Shown: positions 49,511 through 59,998, counted from the first letter of the stretch. The stretch: DNA of 64,000 bases from Rubellimicrobium thermophilum DSM 16684 (GCF_000442315.1 NZ_KE557320.1:955606-1019605), one strand, 5' to 3'. Numbers and translations are program-made. The notes: generated from the sequence alone by a model not told the origin.

Positions 49511-49679
49511 GGGATGCTCCGTTCTGATCCGCCGTGAGGATTGGACCGAAAACCGCCGACGGCAAGGCACGGAGAGGTGAAGGGCACGGTCCTGCTGTTC
49601 CGTCTGGGCGGGAACCTGCTACACAGTTCCCCGCCGCCGCCGCCCTGTTCCGGCCCTGGCCGGGGAATGTTACGCCTGC

Positions 49680-52600
49680 ATGATGAGACCTGATTTCGCC
49701 CTGTCACTGTCCTTCGAGGGGATCCGCCTGCTGCAGCGGACATCCCGGGGCTGGGTGTTCCTGGGGGAGGTGGCGCTCGATTCCCCGGATCTGGCCGGCG
49801 ATCTGGCGGCCCTGCGCCGCAAGGGCGAGGCTGCGGCCGGCGGCCCGCTGCGCTGCAAGCTCGTCCTGCCCGACGACCAGATCCGCTATCTGGTGCTCGA
49901 CGATCCGCAGGTCGAGGCACAGGCCGCGCGGGCCGCGCTCGACGGGCTGACACCCTATGCGCTCGACGATCTCGCGGTGGATCATGTCTCTGTCGGCGGG
50001 CGGACCCATGTCGCGGCCGTGGCGATCGAGACGCTGGAAGAGGCCCGGGTCTTCGCGGCCGAGCACGGCTTCGGGCCGGTGGCTTATGTCGCCTGGCCGG
50101 GGGGGGATGCGTTCGGGGGGCAGGAGGTCCTTTTCGGCACGGTCCCCGGCGCGGAGACGGTCGCACGGGACGCAAGGCTGCCCCTGCTGCCCGCCGGCGC
50201 CCTGGCAGACGCCCCGGCAGACGCCCCGGACAGGCCGGCAGGGGCACAGGCCGCAGAGGCTGAGGCAAAGCCGGAATTGCCTGGCAAGGCCGCGGAATCC
50301 GGCGCCGTCGGGGCGGGCGTTCCTGCCCCGCAGGACGGTGCGGAGGCGGGGCCGCCGCCCGTTGCGGAACCGGCCGCCAAGACGCCCCCCCCGGACACGG
50401 GCACGAACACGGAACCGCAGGGGCCGCAGCCCGAGGCCTCTGTCAGAACGGAAGACAGCAGCGGCAGCGACAGCGCCGGCCCTGCGGAGACCGCCCGGGA
50501 GACGACGGGCAGCGCGGGCATGGCCCATGAGGCGCCCGAGCCCGAGCCGGTCTTTTCCTCACGGAGCCGCCCCCACCGGCGCCCCAAGGCCGGGGCCTCG
50601 GCCGATGCGGACAAGCCGGCCGGCAAGCCCGCCGACGTGACGGGCGGGGATCGCCCCGAACCCGCGGCCGCCGGCGAGGCCCCGTCGGCGGTGCGCTGGG
50701 TCCTCCATGCGGACGCCCCGAGCGGCAAGGCCGCCGCTGCCCTGTCCTCCCGCCTGCCACCCCGCCCGCCGCGGCCCGTCCGCGATGGGGGCAGCGCCGG
50801 GGCGAAGGTCGTTCCCCTGTCCCGAACGGCCGACACGGCCCGTGCCAAGCCCGTCTCCGGCATCTCCTCCGGCTCCGTCTCCGGCTCCGTCTCCGGCTCC
50901 GTCTCCGGCTCCGGGGTTGCCGCCGCCTCCGGCACCCCCGCCGCTGCCTCGCCCGAGGGGACGAGGCCTGCGGCAGGGCCGCAGGGGGGGGCATCTGCGG
51001 GAGGGCGGCCGACTGCGGTGCCACGCCGATCCTCCATCGCACCCCCGCCGGCCGGCATGGCGCCTGCCACCCCCGCCGAGGATCGCGAACGGCTGACGAT
51101 CTTCGGCGCCCGCAAACGCAGCACGGTGCCCCCTGTCCGGGGCAAGCCCCGTCATCTCGGGCTCATCCTGACGCTGATCCTTCTGATCGTCATGGCGGCG
51201 GTGGGCGTCCTGGCCGCGACATCGCCATCGGGCCTTGCCGGACTGCTGGGCCGCGGCAGTCCGGCCGTGGAGACGGCCTCGGCCTCGGTCTCTCCTGCCC
51301 TGCCGGCAATGGCGGTGGATCAGCCCCCTGCACCCGCCGGAACGGACGAACAGCAAGCCTCTGCCGATCCCGAACCGGACGAACAGGCCCTCAACGCCGC
51401 CGCCGACGCCGTGGCACGGGCGATGGCCGGGCTTGCCCTGCAGGGCACCCCTGCCGGCAGCGAGGCGATGCCCCAGGCGGTGACATCCTCGCCGCGCAGT
51501 GTCGTGACTGCCGCCGAGGCCGAGCGCTTCTATGCGGCCACGGGCGTCTGGCTGCGCTCCGAACGGCTGGCGGTCACACCCCGGACCGAGGCGCTGCCCT
51601 CCCTGCCTGCAGCTCTGGAAACCCGGCCGGACGCACCGCCGCCCCCGGCGCTGGCGGCACCGGCCTCGGACCCGGCCATGCTGCCCCCGGCCAATCCGCC
51701 CCCCGCCGGCACGCGTCTGCCCCGCGACGACAGGGGGCTGATCGCGGCAACGCCCGAAGGCACCCTGAGCCCCGATGGCATCCTGCTGATCGCCGGCACA
51801 CCGCCGGTGCGGCCTCCCACCCGCCCCGGAACAGCCGAACCGACCGCGCAGGCCGATCCGGATCTGGCCGATCCGATGACGGCACCGCCGGCGGTCGCCC
51901 CGCCGGCCCGCCCCGACGAGGGGGTCGGCGGCGGAACCGGCACGCCCGCGATGGCCTTCGTCGATCCAGACCTGGCGCCGATGCCGGGGGCGGTGGGCCT
52001 TGGCGGGCTGGTCACGGATCCGACGGCCTCTCCGGCAGAGGACGCCATGCTGCTCGCGGCCTTCGACGGACCGCGCCCCAGCCCGCGCCCCGAAGGCCTG
52101 GCCCCCGATGAGCCCCTCGAGGAGCCCGTGGTGGCGGATGTCTTCGACGGGCCTCGCCCTGCGCCCCGTCCCGATACGATCGAGCAGGCCGGAACCGCCA
52201 CGGCGGCCGCGACATCCGACACCGATGCCGCGGTGGCCGCAGCGCTGGCCGCGCCGGAACCGGCCCCCGAAGCGCCGCCTCCTCCCGCCCCCACAGCGGC
52301 CCCCGATCTTCAGTCCACGCTGGCCGCCATCGTCCAGGGGGCCCCCGATCCGCTGGCCGGAGCGACCCCCCAGGCCGTGGCGCGCGCCAGGCTGCCCGAT
52401 GCCCGACCGCGCCACTTCGACCGCGTGGTCGCCGATCAGCTGGCCCGCCTTGCCCGCGCCCAACAGCCCTCTCCGCAGACCGCTGCGCCGGCAACAGCCG
52501 GCGGCGTGGGCCTGGAGGGGCTCCAGCCCAACGAGATCGCCGAATCCGAACCGGAACCTGCGAGCAGTGCGGCTGCCGTTCCCTCCGGGCCGGTCACGGC

Positions 52601-52838
52601 GACGGTTGCCCAGGCCGCGACCTTTCAGGACGTGATGCAGATGCGGCAGATCAACCTGATCGGCATCTTCGGCACGCCCAATGACAGGCGCGCGCTGGTG
52701 CGGCTGGGCAATGGCCGTCTCGTGCGGGTGTCGGTGGGCGATCGGCTCGATGGCGGGCAGGTCACGGCGATCGGGGACAACGCCCTCAACATTGTCCGGC
52801 GAGGCCGCACCGAGACGCTGGTGATCCCCGGCCGCTGA
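49680..52838 (+). CDS. fused GspL/PilM-like and GspC/PilP-like single-pass protein
   Basis: A 1052-residue protein with three parts. Residues ~1-170 resemble the actin-like cytoplasmic domain of GspL/PilM (FALSLSFEGIRLLQRTSRGW; LVLPDDQIRYLVLDDP). A transmembrane helix follows at about 493-517 (LGLILTLILLIVMAAVGVL). Residues ~980-1052 match the homology region of GspC/PilP (MRQINLIGIFGTPNDRRALV; RVSVGDRLDGGQVTAIG). Long Pro/Ala/Glu-rich segments join them. In type II secretion or type IV pili these are separate proteins that connect the inner-membrane platform to the secretin. No other T2SS or pilus genes are visible here. Confidence 0.75.
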   Translation: MMRPDFALSLSFEGIRLLQRTSRGWVFLGEVALDSPDLAGDLAALRRKGEAAAGGPLRCKLVLPDDQIRYLVLDDPQVEAQAARAALDGLTPYALDDLAVDHVSVGGRTHVAAVAIETLEEARVFAAEHGFGPVAYVAWPGGDAFGGQEVLFGTVPGAETVARDARLPLLPAGALADAPADAPDRPAGAQAAEAEAKPELPGKAAESGAVGAGVPAPQDGAEAGPPPVAEPAAKTPPPDTGTNTEPQGPQPEASVRTEDSSGSDSAGPAETARETTGSAGMAHEAPEPEPVFSSRSRPHRRPKAGASADADKPAGKPADVTGGDRPEPAAAGEAPSAVRWVLHADAPSGKAAAALSSRLPPRPPRPVRDGGSAGAKVVPLSRTADTARAKPVSGISSGSVSGSVSGSVSGSGVAAASGTPAAASPEGTRPAAGPQGGASAGGRPTAVPRRSSIAPPPAGMAPATPAEDRERLTIFGARKRSTVPPVRGKPRHLGLILTLILLIVMAAVGVLAATSPSGLAGLLGRGSPAVETASASVSPALPAMAVDQPPAPAGTDEQQASADPEPDEQALNAAADAVARAMAGLALQGTPAGSEAMPQAVTSSPRSVVTAAEAERFYAATGVWLRSERLAVTPRTEALPSLPAALETRPDAPPPPALAAPASDPAMLPPANPPPAGTRLPRDDRGLIAATPEGTLSPDGILLIAGTPPVRPPTRPGTAEPTAQADPDLADPMTAPPAVAPPARPDEGVGGGTGTPAMAFVDPDLAPMPGAVGLGGLVTDPTASPAEDAMLLAAFDGPRPSPRPEGLAPDEPLEEPVVADVFDGPRPAPRPDTIEQAGTATAAATSDTDAAVAAALAAPEPAPEAPPPPAPTAAPDLQSTLAAIVQGAPDPLAGATPQAVARARLPDARPRHFDRVVADQLARLARAQQPSPQTAAPATAGGVGLEGLQPNEIAESEPEPASSAAAVPSGPVTATVAQAATFQDVMQMRQINLIGIFGTPNDRRALVRLGNGRLVRVSVGDRLDGGQVTAIGDNALNIVRRGRTETLVIPGR
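50871..50912 (+). repeat. 12-bp codon repeat within the fused GspL/GspC-like gene
   Basis: GGCTCCGTCTCC is repeated three and a half times in frame, encoding GSVS units in the cytoplasmic linker. It is a likely length-variable region. Confidence 0.8.
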
Positions 52839-52867
52839 CGACCGGGGATCGGGCAAGCCGGGCGCTC

Positions 52868-53878
52868 TCAGCCGCTGACCCCAGCTTCGGCAAAGGTGGC
52901 CATCCCGTCCTGACAGGCGCAGGCGGCGCGCAGCACGGCCACGGCCAGCGCCCCGCCCGTCCCCTCGCCCAGTCGCAGACCGAGCGAGAGGAGCGGATCG
53001 AGTCCCAGCGCCTCGAGCGCGGCGCCATGGGCGGCCTCGGCGCTGCGATGTGCGGCCAGCGCATGATCGAGCCCCCCCGGCACGCTGCGGGCGAGGACGA
53101 CAGCCGCAGCCGTACAGATGAAGCCGTCAAGCAGAACCGGCACGCCGCGGGCCCGGGCGGCGGCGATGGCGCCCGTCATGGCCGCGATCTCGCGACCGCC
53201 CAGGCAGCGTAGCGCCTCGAGGGGATCCCGGCGTGCGGAAGGATTGGCCCGAAGACCGAGCGCCACGGCCTCGGCCTTGCGGGCCAGACCCGCCTCATCG
53301 ACACCGGTGCCCCGGCCGACCCAGGTTTCGGGCTCGCCCCCCAGAATCGCCGCGCAGAGCGCCGCAGCCGCCGTCGTGTTGCCGATCCCCATTTCCCCCG
53401 GGACGAGCAGATCCGCCTCGGGGTCGAGAGCCTCCCAGCCGGCCTGAAGGGCCGCGCAGCACTCCTCCTCGGACATCGCAGGGCCCTGGGTGAAGTCGGC
53501 GGTCGGCCTGTCGAGATCGAGCGCGCGCACGGTCAGCCGCGCCCCGGCGATGCGGGCCAGCTGGTTGATGGCGGCGCCGCCGGCCTCGAAATTGGCGACC
53601 ATCTGGGCCGTGACCTCGGCGGGATAGGCCGAGACGCCGCGCCGGGCGACCCCGTGATTGCCCGCGAAGAGGGCCACCTGCGGCCGTTCGATCCGCGGAC
53701 GCGCGGTCCCCTGCCAGCCTGCAAGCCAGACGGCCAGCTCCTCGAGCCGGCCGAGCGAGCCGGGGGGTTTGGTGAGTTGCCGATTGCGCTCCTCGGCGGC
53801 ACGGCGGGCGGCGGCATCCGGCAAGGGCAGATCCGACAGCCGGTTCCGGAAATCCGCGAAGGTCGTGAAGGGGGGCAT
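52868..53878 (-). CDS. cobT: nicotinate-nucleotide--dimethylbenzimidazole phosphoribosyltransferase
   Basis: Activates the lower ligand of cobalamin by making alpha-ribazole phosphate. The 336-residue protein shows [22 protein letters not shown] near the N-terminus, [36 protein letters not shown] near residue 185, [12 protein letters not shown] near 208, [14 protein letters not shown] near 265, and the C-terminal [15 protein letters not shown] with the catalytic Glu. Start at ATG 53878. It is divergent from cobS with 60 bases between, so the two are likely co-regulated. Confidence 0.93.
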   Translation of the reverse strand: MPPFTTFADFRNRLSDLPLPDAAARRAAEERNRQLTKPPGSLGRLEELAVWLAGWQGTARPRIERPQVALFAGNHGVARRGVSAYPAEVTAQMVANFEAGGAAINQLARIAGARLTVRALDLDRPTADFTQGPAMSEEECCAALQAGWEALDPEADLLVPGEMGIGNTTAAAALCAAILGGEPETWVGRGTGVDEAGLARKAEAVALGLRANPSARRDPLEALRCLGGREIAAMTGAIAAARARGVPVLLDGFICTAAAVVLARSVPGGLDHALAAHRSAEAAHGAALEALGLDPLLSLGLRLGEGTGGALAVAVLRAACACQDGMATFAEAGVSG

Positions 53879-53938
53879 CTGAATCCCTCGTTGTGTCCCA
53901 GCCGGCGCATGCCATAAGGCTGTCAGGTCACGAAGGAA

Positions 53939-54706
53939 ATGCCGCCCATGCCCGACATCGGCCGCCCCCGTCCGCGCGACATCGCCGAGGCCCTCGCCCT
54001 GCTGACACGCCTGCCGGTCTCCGTCATCCCGCCGATGCGCGGGGCCGCTGCCGCCTGGGCCTGGCCGCTGGCGGGCGCGGCGGTCGGCCTTCTCGGCGCG
54101 CTGACGGCCTGGGCGGCGATGGGGCTGGGGCTGGGCGCGCAGGTAGCGGCGGCGCTGGCGCTCGGGATGCAGGCGCTGGCCACAGGCGCGCTGCATGAGG
54201 ACGGGCTGGCCGATTGTGCAGACGGGTTCTGGGGCGGCACCACGCGGGAGAGGCGGCTGGCCATCATGAGCGACAGCCGGATCGGAAGCTATGGCGCGCT
54301 GGGGCTGATCCTGGTGATCCTGCTGCGCTGGAGCGCGTTGACGGTGCTGATCCGGGCGGGAGCGGAATGGGAGGCGCTGATCGCGGCGGGGGCGCTGAGC
54401 CGATGGCCGATGGCAGCCCTTCTCTGGGCGCTGCCCCCTGCGCGAGCGGATGGCCTGTCGCGCCTCGTGGGGCGCCCGGACAACCGGGCGCTGGCGCTGG
54501 GCGGGGGCATCGCCCTTGCTCTGGCTCTTGTGGCCACCGGATCCGGATCTGCGGGCCTGGGGGCCGCTCTGGCCGCGGCAGTCGTGGCAGGCGTCTGGAT
54601 CCTGCTGGTGCGGGCGCGGCTGGGCGGTCAGACAGGCGATACCTGCGGCGCGGTGCAGCAGCTTTCGGAGACGGCGGTGCTTCTGACGCTTCTGGCGGGA
54701 ATCTAA
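53939..54706 (+). CDS. cobS: adenosylcobinamide-GDP ribazoletransferase (cobalamin synthase)
   Basis: Joins adenosylcobinamide-GDP to alpha-ribazole, the last assembly step of cobalamin. The 255-residue membrane protein has seven or more helices, the catalytic [15 protein letters not shown] near residue 85, [15 protein letters not shown] near 108 and [14 protein letters not shown] near 152. Length and motif order are normal. Confidence 0.93.
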   Translation: MPPMPDIGRPRPRDIAEALALLTRLPVSVIPPMRGAAAAWAWPLAGAAVGLLGALTAWAAMGLGLGAQVAAALALGMQALATGALHEDGLADCADGFWGGTTRERRLAIMSDSRIGSYGALGLILVILLRWSALTVLIRAGAEWEALIAAGALSRWPMAALLWALPPARADGLSRLVGRPDNRALALGGGIALALALVATGSGSAGLGAALAAAVVAGVWILLVRARLGGQTGDTCGAVQQLSETAVLLTLLAGI

Positions 54707-54731
54707 CGGCCGGTGGGCGATGCCCCGGCGG

Positions 54732-55205
<474 letters not shown>

Positions 55206-55221
55206 TTAGCCTGTGCGGGTC

Positions 55222-55743
55222 ATGAAGACCTGCCATGGCCTTGCCCTGCTGATGTTCTGCACCGCCTGTGCCGCAGGCGGAGGCGATTCGCCGCGTCCCG
55301 TCCCGGCCTTCATGCAGGCGCAGATCGAACAGGACGCCGAGGGACGCTGCTGGGGACATGACATCCAGCCTGCCGTCATCGAGACGGTGACGGTGCAGGA
55401 ACTCGTCACCCCGGCCGTGACCGGCCCCGATGGCGTGATCCGCGTGCCGGCCACCTATCGCAGTGTGATCCGCCAACAGATCGCCCGCGAAAGGCAGGCT
55501 GTCGCCTTCGAGACGCTCTGCCCGCCTCATTACACGCAGGACTTCGTCGAATCGCTCCAGAGGGCGCTGGCGGTGCGGGGCTATTATCGCGGGCCAGTCA
55601 ACGGCCGTCTCGATGCCGCATTGGGACAGGCCGTTCAGGATTATCAGCGGGCAACGGGGCCGGACAGTCCCCTCCTGTCGATGGCCGCGGCGCGCCGGCT
55701 CGGCCCTGTGCCGCTCAGCCCCGAGGAGCTGGCGGCGCTGTGA
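55222..55743 (+). CDS. peptidoglycan-binding lipoprotein
   Basis: A 173-residue protein with a lipoprotein signal: a hydrophobic stretch LALLMFCTACAAGG gives a lipobox cysteine near residue 17. The C-terminal ~60 residues form a PG_binding_1 domain (FVESLQRALAVRGYYRGPVNG, QAVQDYQRATG). The middle part with VQELVTPAVTGPDGVIRVPATY is not recognised. I chose the ATG at 55222 over a GTG at 55213. Confidence 0.8.
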   Translation: MKTCHGLALLMFCTACAAGGGDSPRPVPAFMQAQIEQDAEGRCWGHDIQPAVIETVTVQELVTPAVTGPDGVIRVPATYRSVIRQQIARERQAVAFETLCPPHYTQDFVESLQRALAVRGYYRGPVNGRLDAALGQAVQDYQRATGPDSPLLSMAAARRLGPVPLSPEELAAL

Positions 55744-55787
55744 CGCGCCGCGGCAGGGCCGTCCGCAGCGCCCCCGCACGGATGAAC

Positions 55788-55811
55788 GAAGGGCGCCCGC
55801 AGGCGCCCTTC
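55788..55811. terminator. bidirectional terminator hairpin
   Basis: A perfect 10-bp inverted repeat (GAAGGGCGCC/GGCGCCCTTC, CGCA loop) between the convergent lipoprotein and degP genes. No long T tract, but the central position suggests shared termination. Confidence 0.7.
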
Positions 55812-55848
55812 CGATGCGGTCGGACTGTCTTTCGTCGCGCGACCGGGG

Positions 55849-57357
55849 TCAGCCAGCCTCATCGATCGGCAGGGCGACGAAGCGAGGCTCTCCCGCGCGG
55901 CGGATCAACAGCAGGACAGACTTGCGTCCGGCTTCACGGGCCGCATCGATCACCTCCTTGAGTTCGGCGACGGTGCGGACCGGGGTCTGGGACGCCTCGG
56001 CGATGACATCGCCCGGCTGGAGCCCCTTGTCCGCTGCGTTGGATTCGGGATCCACCGCGGTCACCACCAGACCTTCGGTGTTCTCGTCGAGACCGAATTT
56101 CTGAAGGAGTTCCGGAGCCGGCTCGGAGAGGGACAGGCCCAGCATCTCGGAGGAGCGGGGCGCCCCGTTCTGGGTGGAAGCGGGAAGGATGGAGGCTTCG
56201 GCCTCCTCGCGCCGGCCAAGTGTGACTTCGATCGGCATCACCTGCCCGTCACGCAGCACCTCGAGAGTCACGGTCTCTCCCACGGGAGCGGCCCCGACAA
56301 GGCGCACCAGCTCGCGCGTGTCGTCGATCTGGTTGCCCTCGAAGGTCAGGATCACGTCGCCCGAGCGGATCCCGGCCTCGGCGGCCGGTCCTTCGGGGAC
56401 ATCGGTGACAAGGGCCCCATGCGCGGAGGCCAGTCCCTCGATGGCATCCACCATGTCGGGTGTGAGGTCCTGGATGCGCACACCCAGCCAGCCGCGCCGG
56501 GTCTCTCCGTATTCCTTGAGCTGGGCGACGACATCCTTCACCACCGCCGAGGACATCGCGAAGCCGATCCCGATCGAACCGCCATTCGGCGACAGGATGG
56601 CGGTGTTCACGCCGATCACCTCGCCCCTCATGTTGAACAGCGGTCCACCCGAATTGCCCTGATTGATGGCCGCGTCGGTCTGGATGTAGTCGTCATAGGT
56701 GCCCGACAGTGCCCGGTTGCGGGCCGAAATGATCCCCGCCGAGACCGAGAACCCCTGGCCCAGCGGATTGCCCATCGCCAGGACCCAGTCGCCCACCTCG
56801 GCATCCGGACCGTCGCTGTCGCCGAACTCCACATGCGGCAGATCGGTGCCGTCCACCTTCAGCAGGGCGATATCGGTGTTGGGGTCGGTGCCGACGATCT
56901 CGGCATCCATGGTCTCGCCCGAATAGAACTCGACCCGGATCTCGTCGGCGCCTTCGATGACGTGATTGTTCGTGACGATGTAGCCGTCTGGGGAGATCAC
57001 GAAGCCCGAACCGAGCGCCGAGGACCGGCGCGGTGTCCCGTCATTGTTGCGGAAATTCTCGAAGAAATCCTCGAACCCCTCGGGCAGGGGCGGCATCGGA
57101 CCGATGCCCCCGGCAACCAGCGTCGTCGTGGTGATGTTGACGACGGCCGGACTGACCTGCTCGGCCAGTTCGGCAAAGCTCGCCGGGCGACCGTCTTCGT
57201 GCGAGGTCAGGGGTGCCTCGGGCGTGACGGCCGTGCCGGAGGACTCCTGCGCGGTCAGCGGCACCACCGCCCCGACGGCCAGAGCGGTGCCGATCAGCAG
57301 CGCGGCGGCCGCTGCAGGGCGGCGAGCCGCGACGGTGGGGGAAATCTGGGATGTCAC
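55849..57357 (-). CDS. degP: Do-like periplasmic serine protease
   Basis: A 502-residue HtrA protein. An N-terminal export signal (ALLIGTALAVGAVVPLTAQ) precedes a trypsin-like domain with the triad in VTNNHVIEG (His), TDIALLKVDG (Asp) and NQGNSGGPLF (Ser), followed by two PDZ domains (LGVRIQDLTPDMVDAIEGL and LGLSLSEPAPELLQKFGL). It degrades or refolds damaged envelope proteins. I take the GTG at 57357, which follows GAGGAG by six bases. It is 93 bases after the DUF2065 gene in the hflK-hflC group. Confidence 0.93.
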   Translation of the reverse strand: MTSQISPTVAARRPAAAAALLIGTALAVGAVVPLTAQESSGTAVTPEAPLTSHEDGRPASFAELAEQVSPAVVNITTTTLVAGGIGPMPPLPEGFEDFFENFRNNDGTPRRSSALGSGFVISPDGYIVTNNHVIEGADEIRVEFYSGETMDAEIVGTDPNTDIALLKVDGTDLPHVEFGDSDGPDAEVGDWVLAMGNPLGQGFSVSAGIISARNRALSGTYDDYIQTDAAINQGNSGGPLFNMRGEVIGVNTAILSPNGGSIGIGFAMSSAVVKDVVAQLKEYGETRRGWLGVRIQDLTPDMVDAIEGLASAHGALVTDVPEGPAAEAGIRSGDVILTFEGNQIDDTRELVRLVGAAPVGETVTLEVLRDGQVMPIEVTLGRREEAEASILPASTQNGAPRSSEMLGLSLSEPAPELLQKFGLDENTEGLVVTAVDPESNAADKGLQPGDVIAEASQTPVRTVAELKEVIDAAREAGRKSVLLLIRRAGEPRFVALPIDEAG

Positions 57358-57450
57358 GATCAACTCCTCATGCGGCGGCAGGCGCCGTTATCGGCGGCAC
57401 TGTCTCACCTAAGCACCAAGCCTTGCAAAGCAAAGCCTGATCGCGCCCCG

Positions 57451-57672
57451 TCAAGAGGGTGTGATGCCCGCGGCAGGCAAGACCCCCATGCCATGGGCCA
57501 GCCACAGCAGCGCCAGGCCCAGCGCCATCGCCGCCAGCCCGGCAAGGCGCCGCTGCTCGAGGCTGAGCAGGCGCAGAGCGGCGAGAAGCTCCTCGATCAG
57601 CCGGGGCGCGAGGGCCCAGACAAGGCCCTCGGCCACAAGGAGCAGGCCGAGGGACAGAAGGATCCAGCCCAT
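57451..57672 (-). CDS. DUF2065 (YjeT) small membrane protein
   Basis: A 73-residue two-helix protein (WILLSLGLLLVAEGLVWAL; LAGLAAMALGLALLWLAHG) typical of DUF2065/YjeT, which commonly follows hflC. It begins two bases after the hflC stop. Function unknown. Confidence 0.85.
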   Translation of the reverse strand: MGWILLSLGLLLVAEGLVWALAPRLIEELLAALRLLSLEQRRLAGLAAMALGLALLWLAHGMGVLPAAGITPS

Positions 57673-57674
57673 CG

Positions 57675-58709
57675 TCAGGGCTGGGCCGCCGGACCGGCCC
57701 CGGCCTCGGGCGGTTCGGACGGGGCCAGCCCGGACGGGGCAACCCCTGCGGCCGCCTCTTCGCCCGCTTCTCCGCTGGCCGCGTCTCCGCCTGCCGCGCC
57801 GCCCTCCGCAGCGGCAGCGGACCCGGAGCCGGACAGGGCTGGGCCGGCATAGAGATACTGGAAGAAGGCGGCATCCGGCGTCAGGACCATCGTCGAGTTC
57901 GTCCCCCGCAAGGTCCGCTCATAAGCCTGAAGCGAGCGGTAGAACTCGAAGAACTCGGGATCGGCGCTGAAGGCCTCGGCAAAGATGGCGGCTGCTTCGG
58001 CATCGGCCTCGCCCCGCGTGATCTGCGCCTCGCGCTCGGCCTCCGAGATGGTCTCCATCACGGTCCGGTCGGCGAGGGCGCGCACGCGCTGGGCCGCCTC
58101 GTTGCCGCGCGCGATCTCGTCGGCGGCCTCGCGTTCGCGCTCGGCCCGCATCCGGGCGAAGGTGGCCTCGAGATTCTGGATGGGCAGATTGGTCTGCTTC
58201 AGCCGCACATCCACGATAGCGAGGCCGAGATTGGCTGCCTCGCGCTGGGCGCCGTCGCGAATGCGCACCATGAGATTGCCGCGTTCGGCCGACAGGATGA
58301 CATCGGATGTCACCTGATCGGCCCCCAGCACCTCGCGGATCTGGGCGTTGAGGATGGCCCCCAGCCGATCCTCGGCCGCGGCGATGCCCCCCACCCCGAC
58401 GGCCTGGCGGAAGCGCACGACATCCGCGATCCGGTAGCGGGCAAAGGCATCGACGACGAGACGCCGATCATCCGCAGGCGTGACCTCGATCGTCTCCGTA
58501 TCGAGGCTGAGGATGCGGTCGTCGTAATAGACGACTTCCTGGATCAGCGGCAGCTTGAAGTAGAGGCCGGGCTCCTCGCGCACCTGGCGGATCTGGCCGA
58601 ACTGGAGCACGAGGGCCTTCTGCCGTTCGTCCACCACGAAGATGGAGGACAGCAGGATCACGACCCCCGCAGCGAGGATCACGAGAAGGGCAGTGGCGGA
58701 TCGGCGCAT
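57675..58709 (-). CDS. hflC: HflC, FtsH protease modulator
   Basis: A 344-residue SPFH/prohibitin-family protein. An N-terminal helix (LLVILAAGVVILLSSIFVV) is followed by the band-7 domain (QKALVLQFGQIRQVREEPGLYFKLP) and a coiled-coil region (ADEIARGNEAAQRVRALADRTV-like). The C-terminus has an Ala/Gly/Pro-rich tail. With HflK it forms a periplasm-facing cage around FtsH. Start two bases after the hflK stop. Confidence 0.93.
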   Translation of the reverse strand: MRRSATALLVILAAGVVILLSSIFVVDERQKALVLQFGQIRQVREEPGLYFKLPLIQEVVYYDDRILSLDTETIEVTPADDRRLVVDAFARYRIADVVRFRQAVGVGGIAAAEDRLGAILNAQIREVLGADQVTSDVILSAERGNLMVRIRDGAQREAANLGLAIVDVRLKQTNLPIQNLEATFARMRAEREREAADEIARGNEAAQRVRALADRTVMETISEAEREAQITRGEADAEAAAIFAEAFSADPEFFEFYRSLQAYERTLRGTNSTMVLTPDAAFFQYLYAGPALSGSGSAAAAEGGAAGGDAASGEAGEEAAAGVAPSGLAPSEPPEAGAGPAAQP

Positions 58710-58711
58710 GA

Positions 58712-59998
58712 TCAGTTCCCCGTCCCGGTATTCATGTCCATGGCGGCGGGAGAAGCGGATCCGGTCTGCGGAGGCAGCGGAACCGAGCCCGTTGCCGCCA
58801 TGGCGGCAGCGCCGGCACCCTGCGGGGCCCGCATCAGACGATCCAGCGGAAGGAAGGGCACCACTCCCTGCCCGCCATTCCCCCCTGCCCCGGCCACGGC
58901 CGGATCGAGGATGATCTTGTCCACGTCACCCAGCACGCGCTCCATCGTCTCGATGTAGAGGCGTTCGCGCGTGATCTCCTCCGCATTGCGGTATTCGGCC
59001 AGGACGGCAGAAAACCGGCTGGCCTGGCCCAGGGCGTTGTTGACGGTCTGGGCACGGTAGGCCTCGGCCTGTTCGATGATCTGCGCGGCCTGACCGCGGC
59101 TTTCGGCCAGAACGCGGTTGGCATAGGCATCGGCCTGGCGCTGGAGCCGGTCGCGCTCCTGCTCGGCGGCCTGGACTGCGCGGAAAGCATCGATCACCTC
59201 GGCCGGCGGATCGGCCCGTTGCAGGTTCACGCGCAGGATGCGGATGCCGGACTGATAGGCATCGAGCGTCGCCTGGATCCGTTCGCGCGCGGTATCGGCG
59301 ATGATGCCGCGGTCGCGGTTCAGGATCGGCGCAAGGTTCGATGCGGCGATGATCTCGCGCATGACCGATTCGGACACGGCGCGCACCGTCAGTTCCGGAT
59401 CGCGGATGTTGAACAGCAGCTGCTGCGGATCCGAGACATTCCAGACCACCTGGAAGCCGATATCGACGATATTGGCATCGGTGGTCAGCATGAGGCCGGA
59501 ATTCTCGGCGCTGGTCGATGTGGTGGGGCTCGACGAGGCGCCGATGGATTCGGTCCGCTCGGAGGTGACATTGACCACGGTATAGGTCACGAGCGGCCAG
59601 GGCGCGAAGTTGAGGCCCGGCTGCCCGACTGCATAGGCCCGCCCCAGGAAGAGTTCGACGGACTGTTCCTCTGGCCGGACCGTGTAGAAGGACATGAAGG
59701 CCCACAGACCGACAAGCGCGAGACCGCCAAGCAGCATCGTGCCGCGCGTCACCTTCGGCCCGCCCCCGCCGCCGACCCCCCCGGAGGGTCTGGATGGAGC
59801 GCCGCGCCCCCCCATCAGGACACGAAGCTGCTCGCGCCCGCGATTCACCAGACGGTCGATATCCGGGATGGGAGGACCATCGCCGGGCCGGCGCAGCGGA
59901 GGTGGTCGCCGATCATCGGGACGATCATGGTCGTCATCGCCCCCCCCGCCATAACCGCCGCCGCGGCCGCCGCCGCCCCAAGGCCCCCCGTTCGCCAT
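58712..59998 (-). CDS. hflK: HflK, FtsH protease modulator
   Basis: A 428-residue partner of HflC. A Gly/Asp-rich N-terminus (GGPWGGGGRGGGYGG) precedes the membrane helix (MLLGGLALVGLWAFMSFYTV), the band-7 domain (SVELFLGRAYAVGQPGLNFAPWP) and a coiled coil with NLQRADPPAEVIDAFRAVQAAEQ. The order hflK-hflC-DUF2065-degP makes an envelope-quality-control unit. Confidence 0.93.
   Translation of the reverse strand: MANGGPWGGGGRGGGYGGGGDDDHDRPDDRRPPPLRRPGDGPPIPDIDRLVNRGREQLRVLMGGRGAPSRPSGGVGGGGGPKVTRGTMLLGGLALVGLWAFMSFYTVRPEEQSVELFLGRAYAVGQPGLNFAPWPLVTYTVVNVTSERTESIGASSSPTTSTSAENSGLMLTTDANIVDIGFQVVWNVSDPQQLLFNIRDPELTVRAVSESVMREIIAASNLAPILNRDRGIIADTARERIQATLDAYQSGIRILRVNLQRADPPAEVIDAFRAVQAAEQERDRLQRQADAYANRVLAESRGQAAQIIEQAEAYRAQTVNNALGQASRFSAVLAEYRNAEEITRERLYIETMERVLGDVDKIILDPAVAGAGGNGGQGVVPFLPLDRLMRAPQGAGAAAMAATGSVPLPPQTGSASPAAMDMNTGTGN

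Noticed and set aside
50559-52856. A 765-codon open frame on the minus strand opposite the GspL/GspC-like gene
   Set aside because: Gly/Arg-rich shadow without motifs; the plus-strand gene has ordered domains at both ends.
53879-53938. Cobalamin riboswitch between cobT and cobS
   Set aside because: The gap is only 60 bases and contains no B12-box-like sequence.
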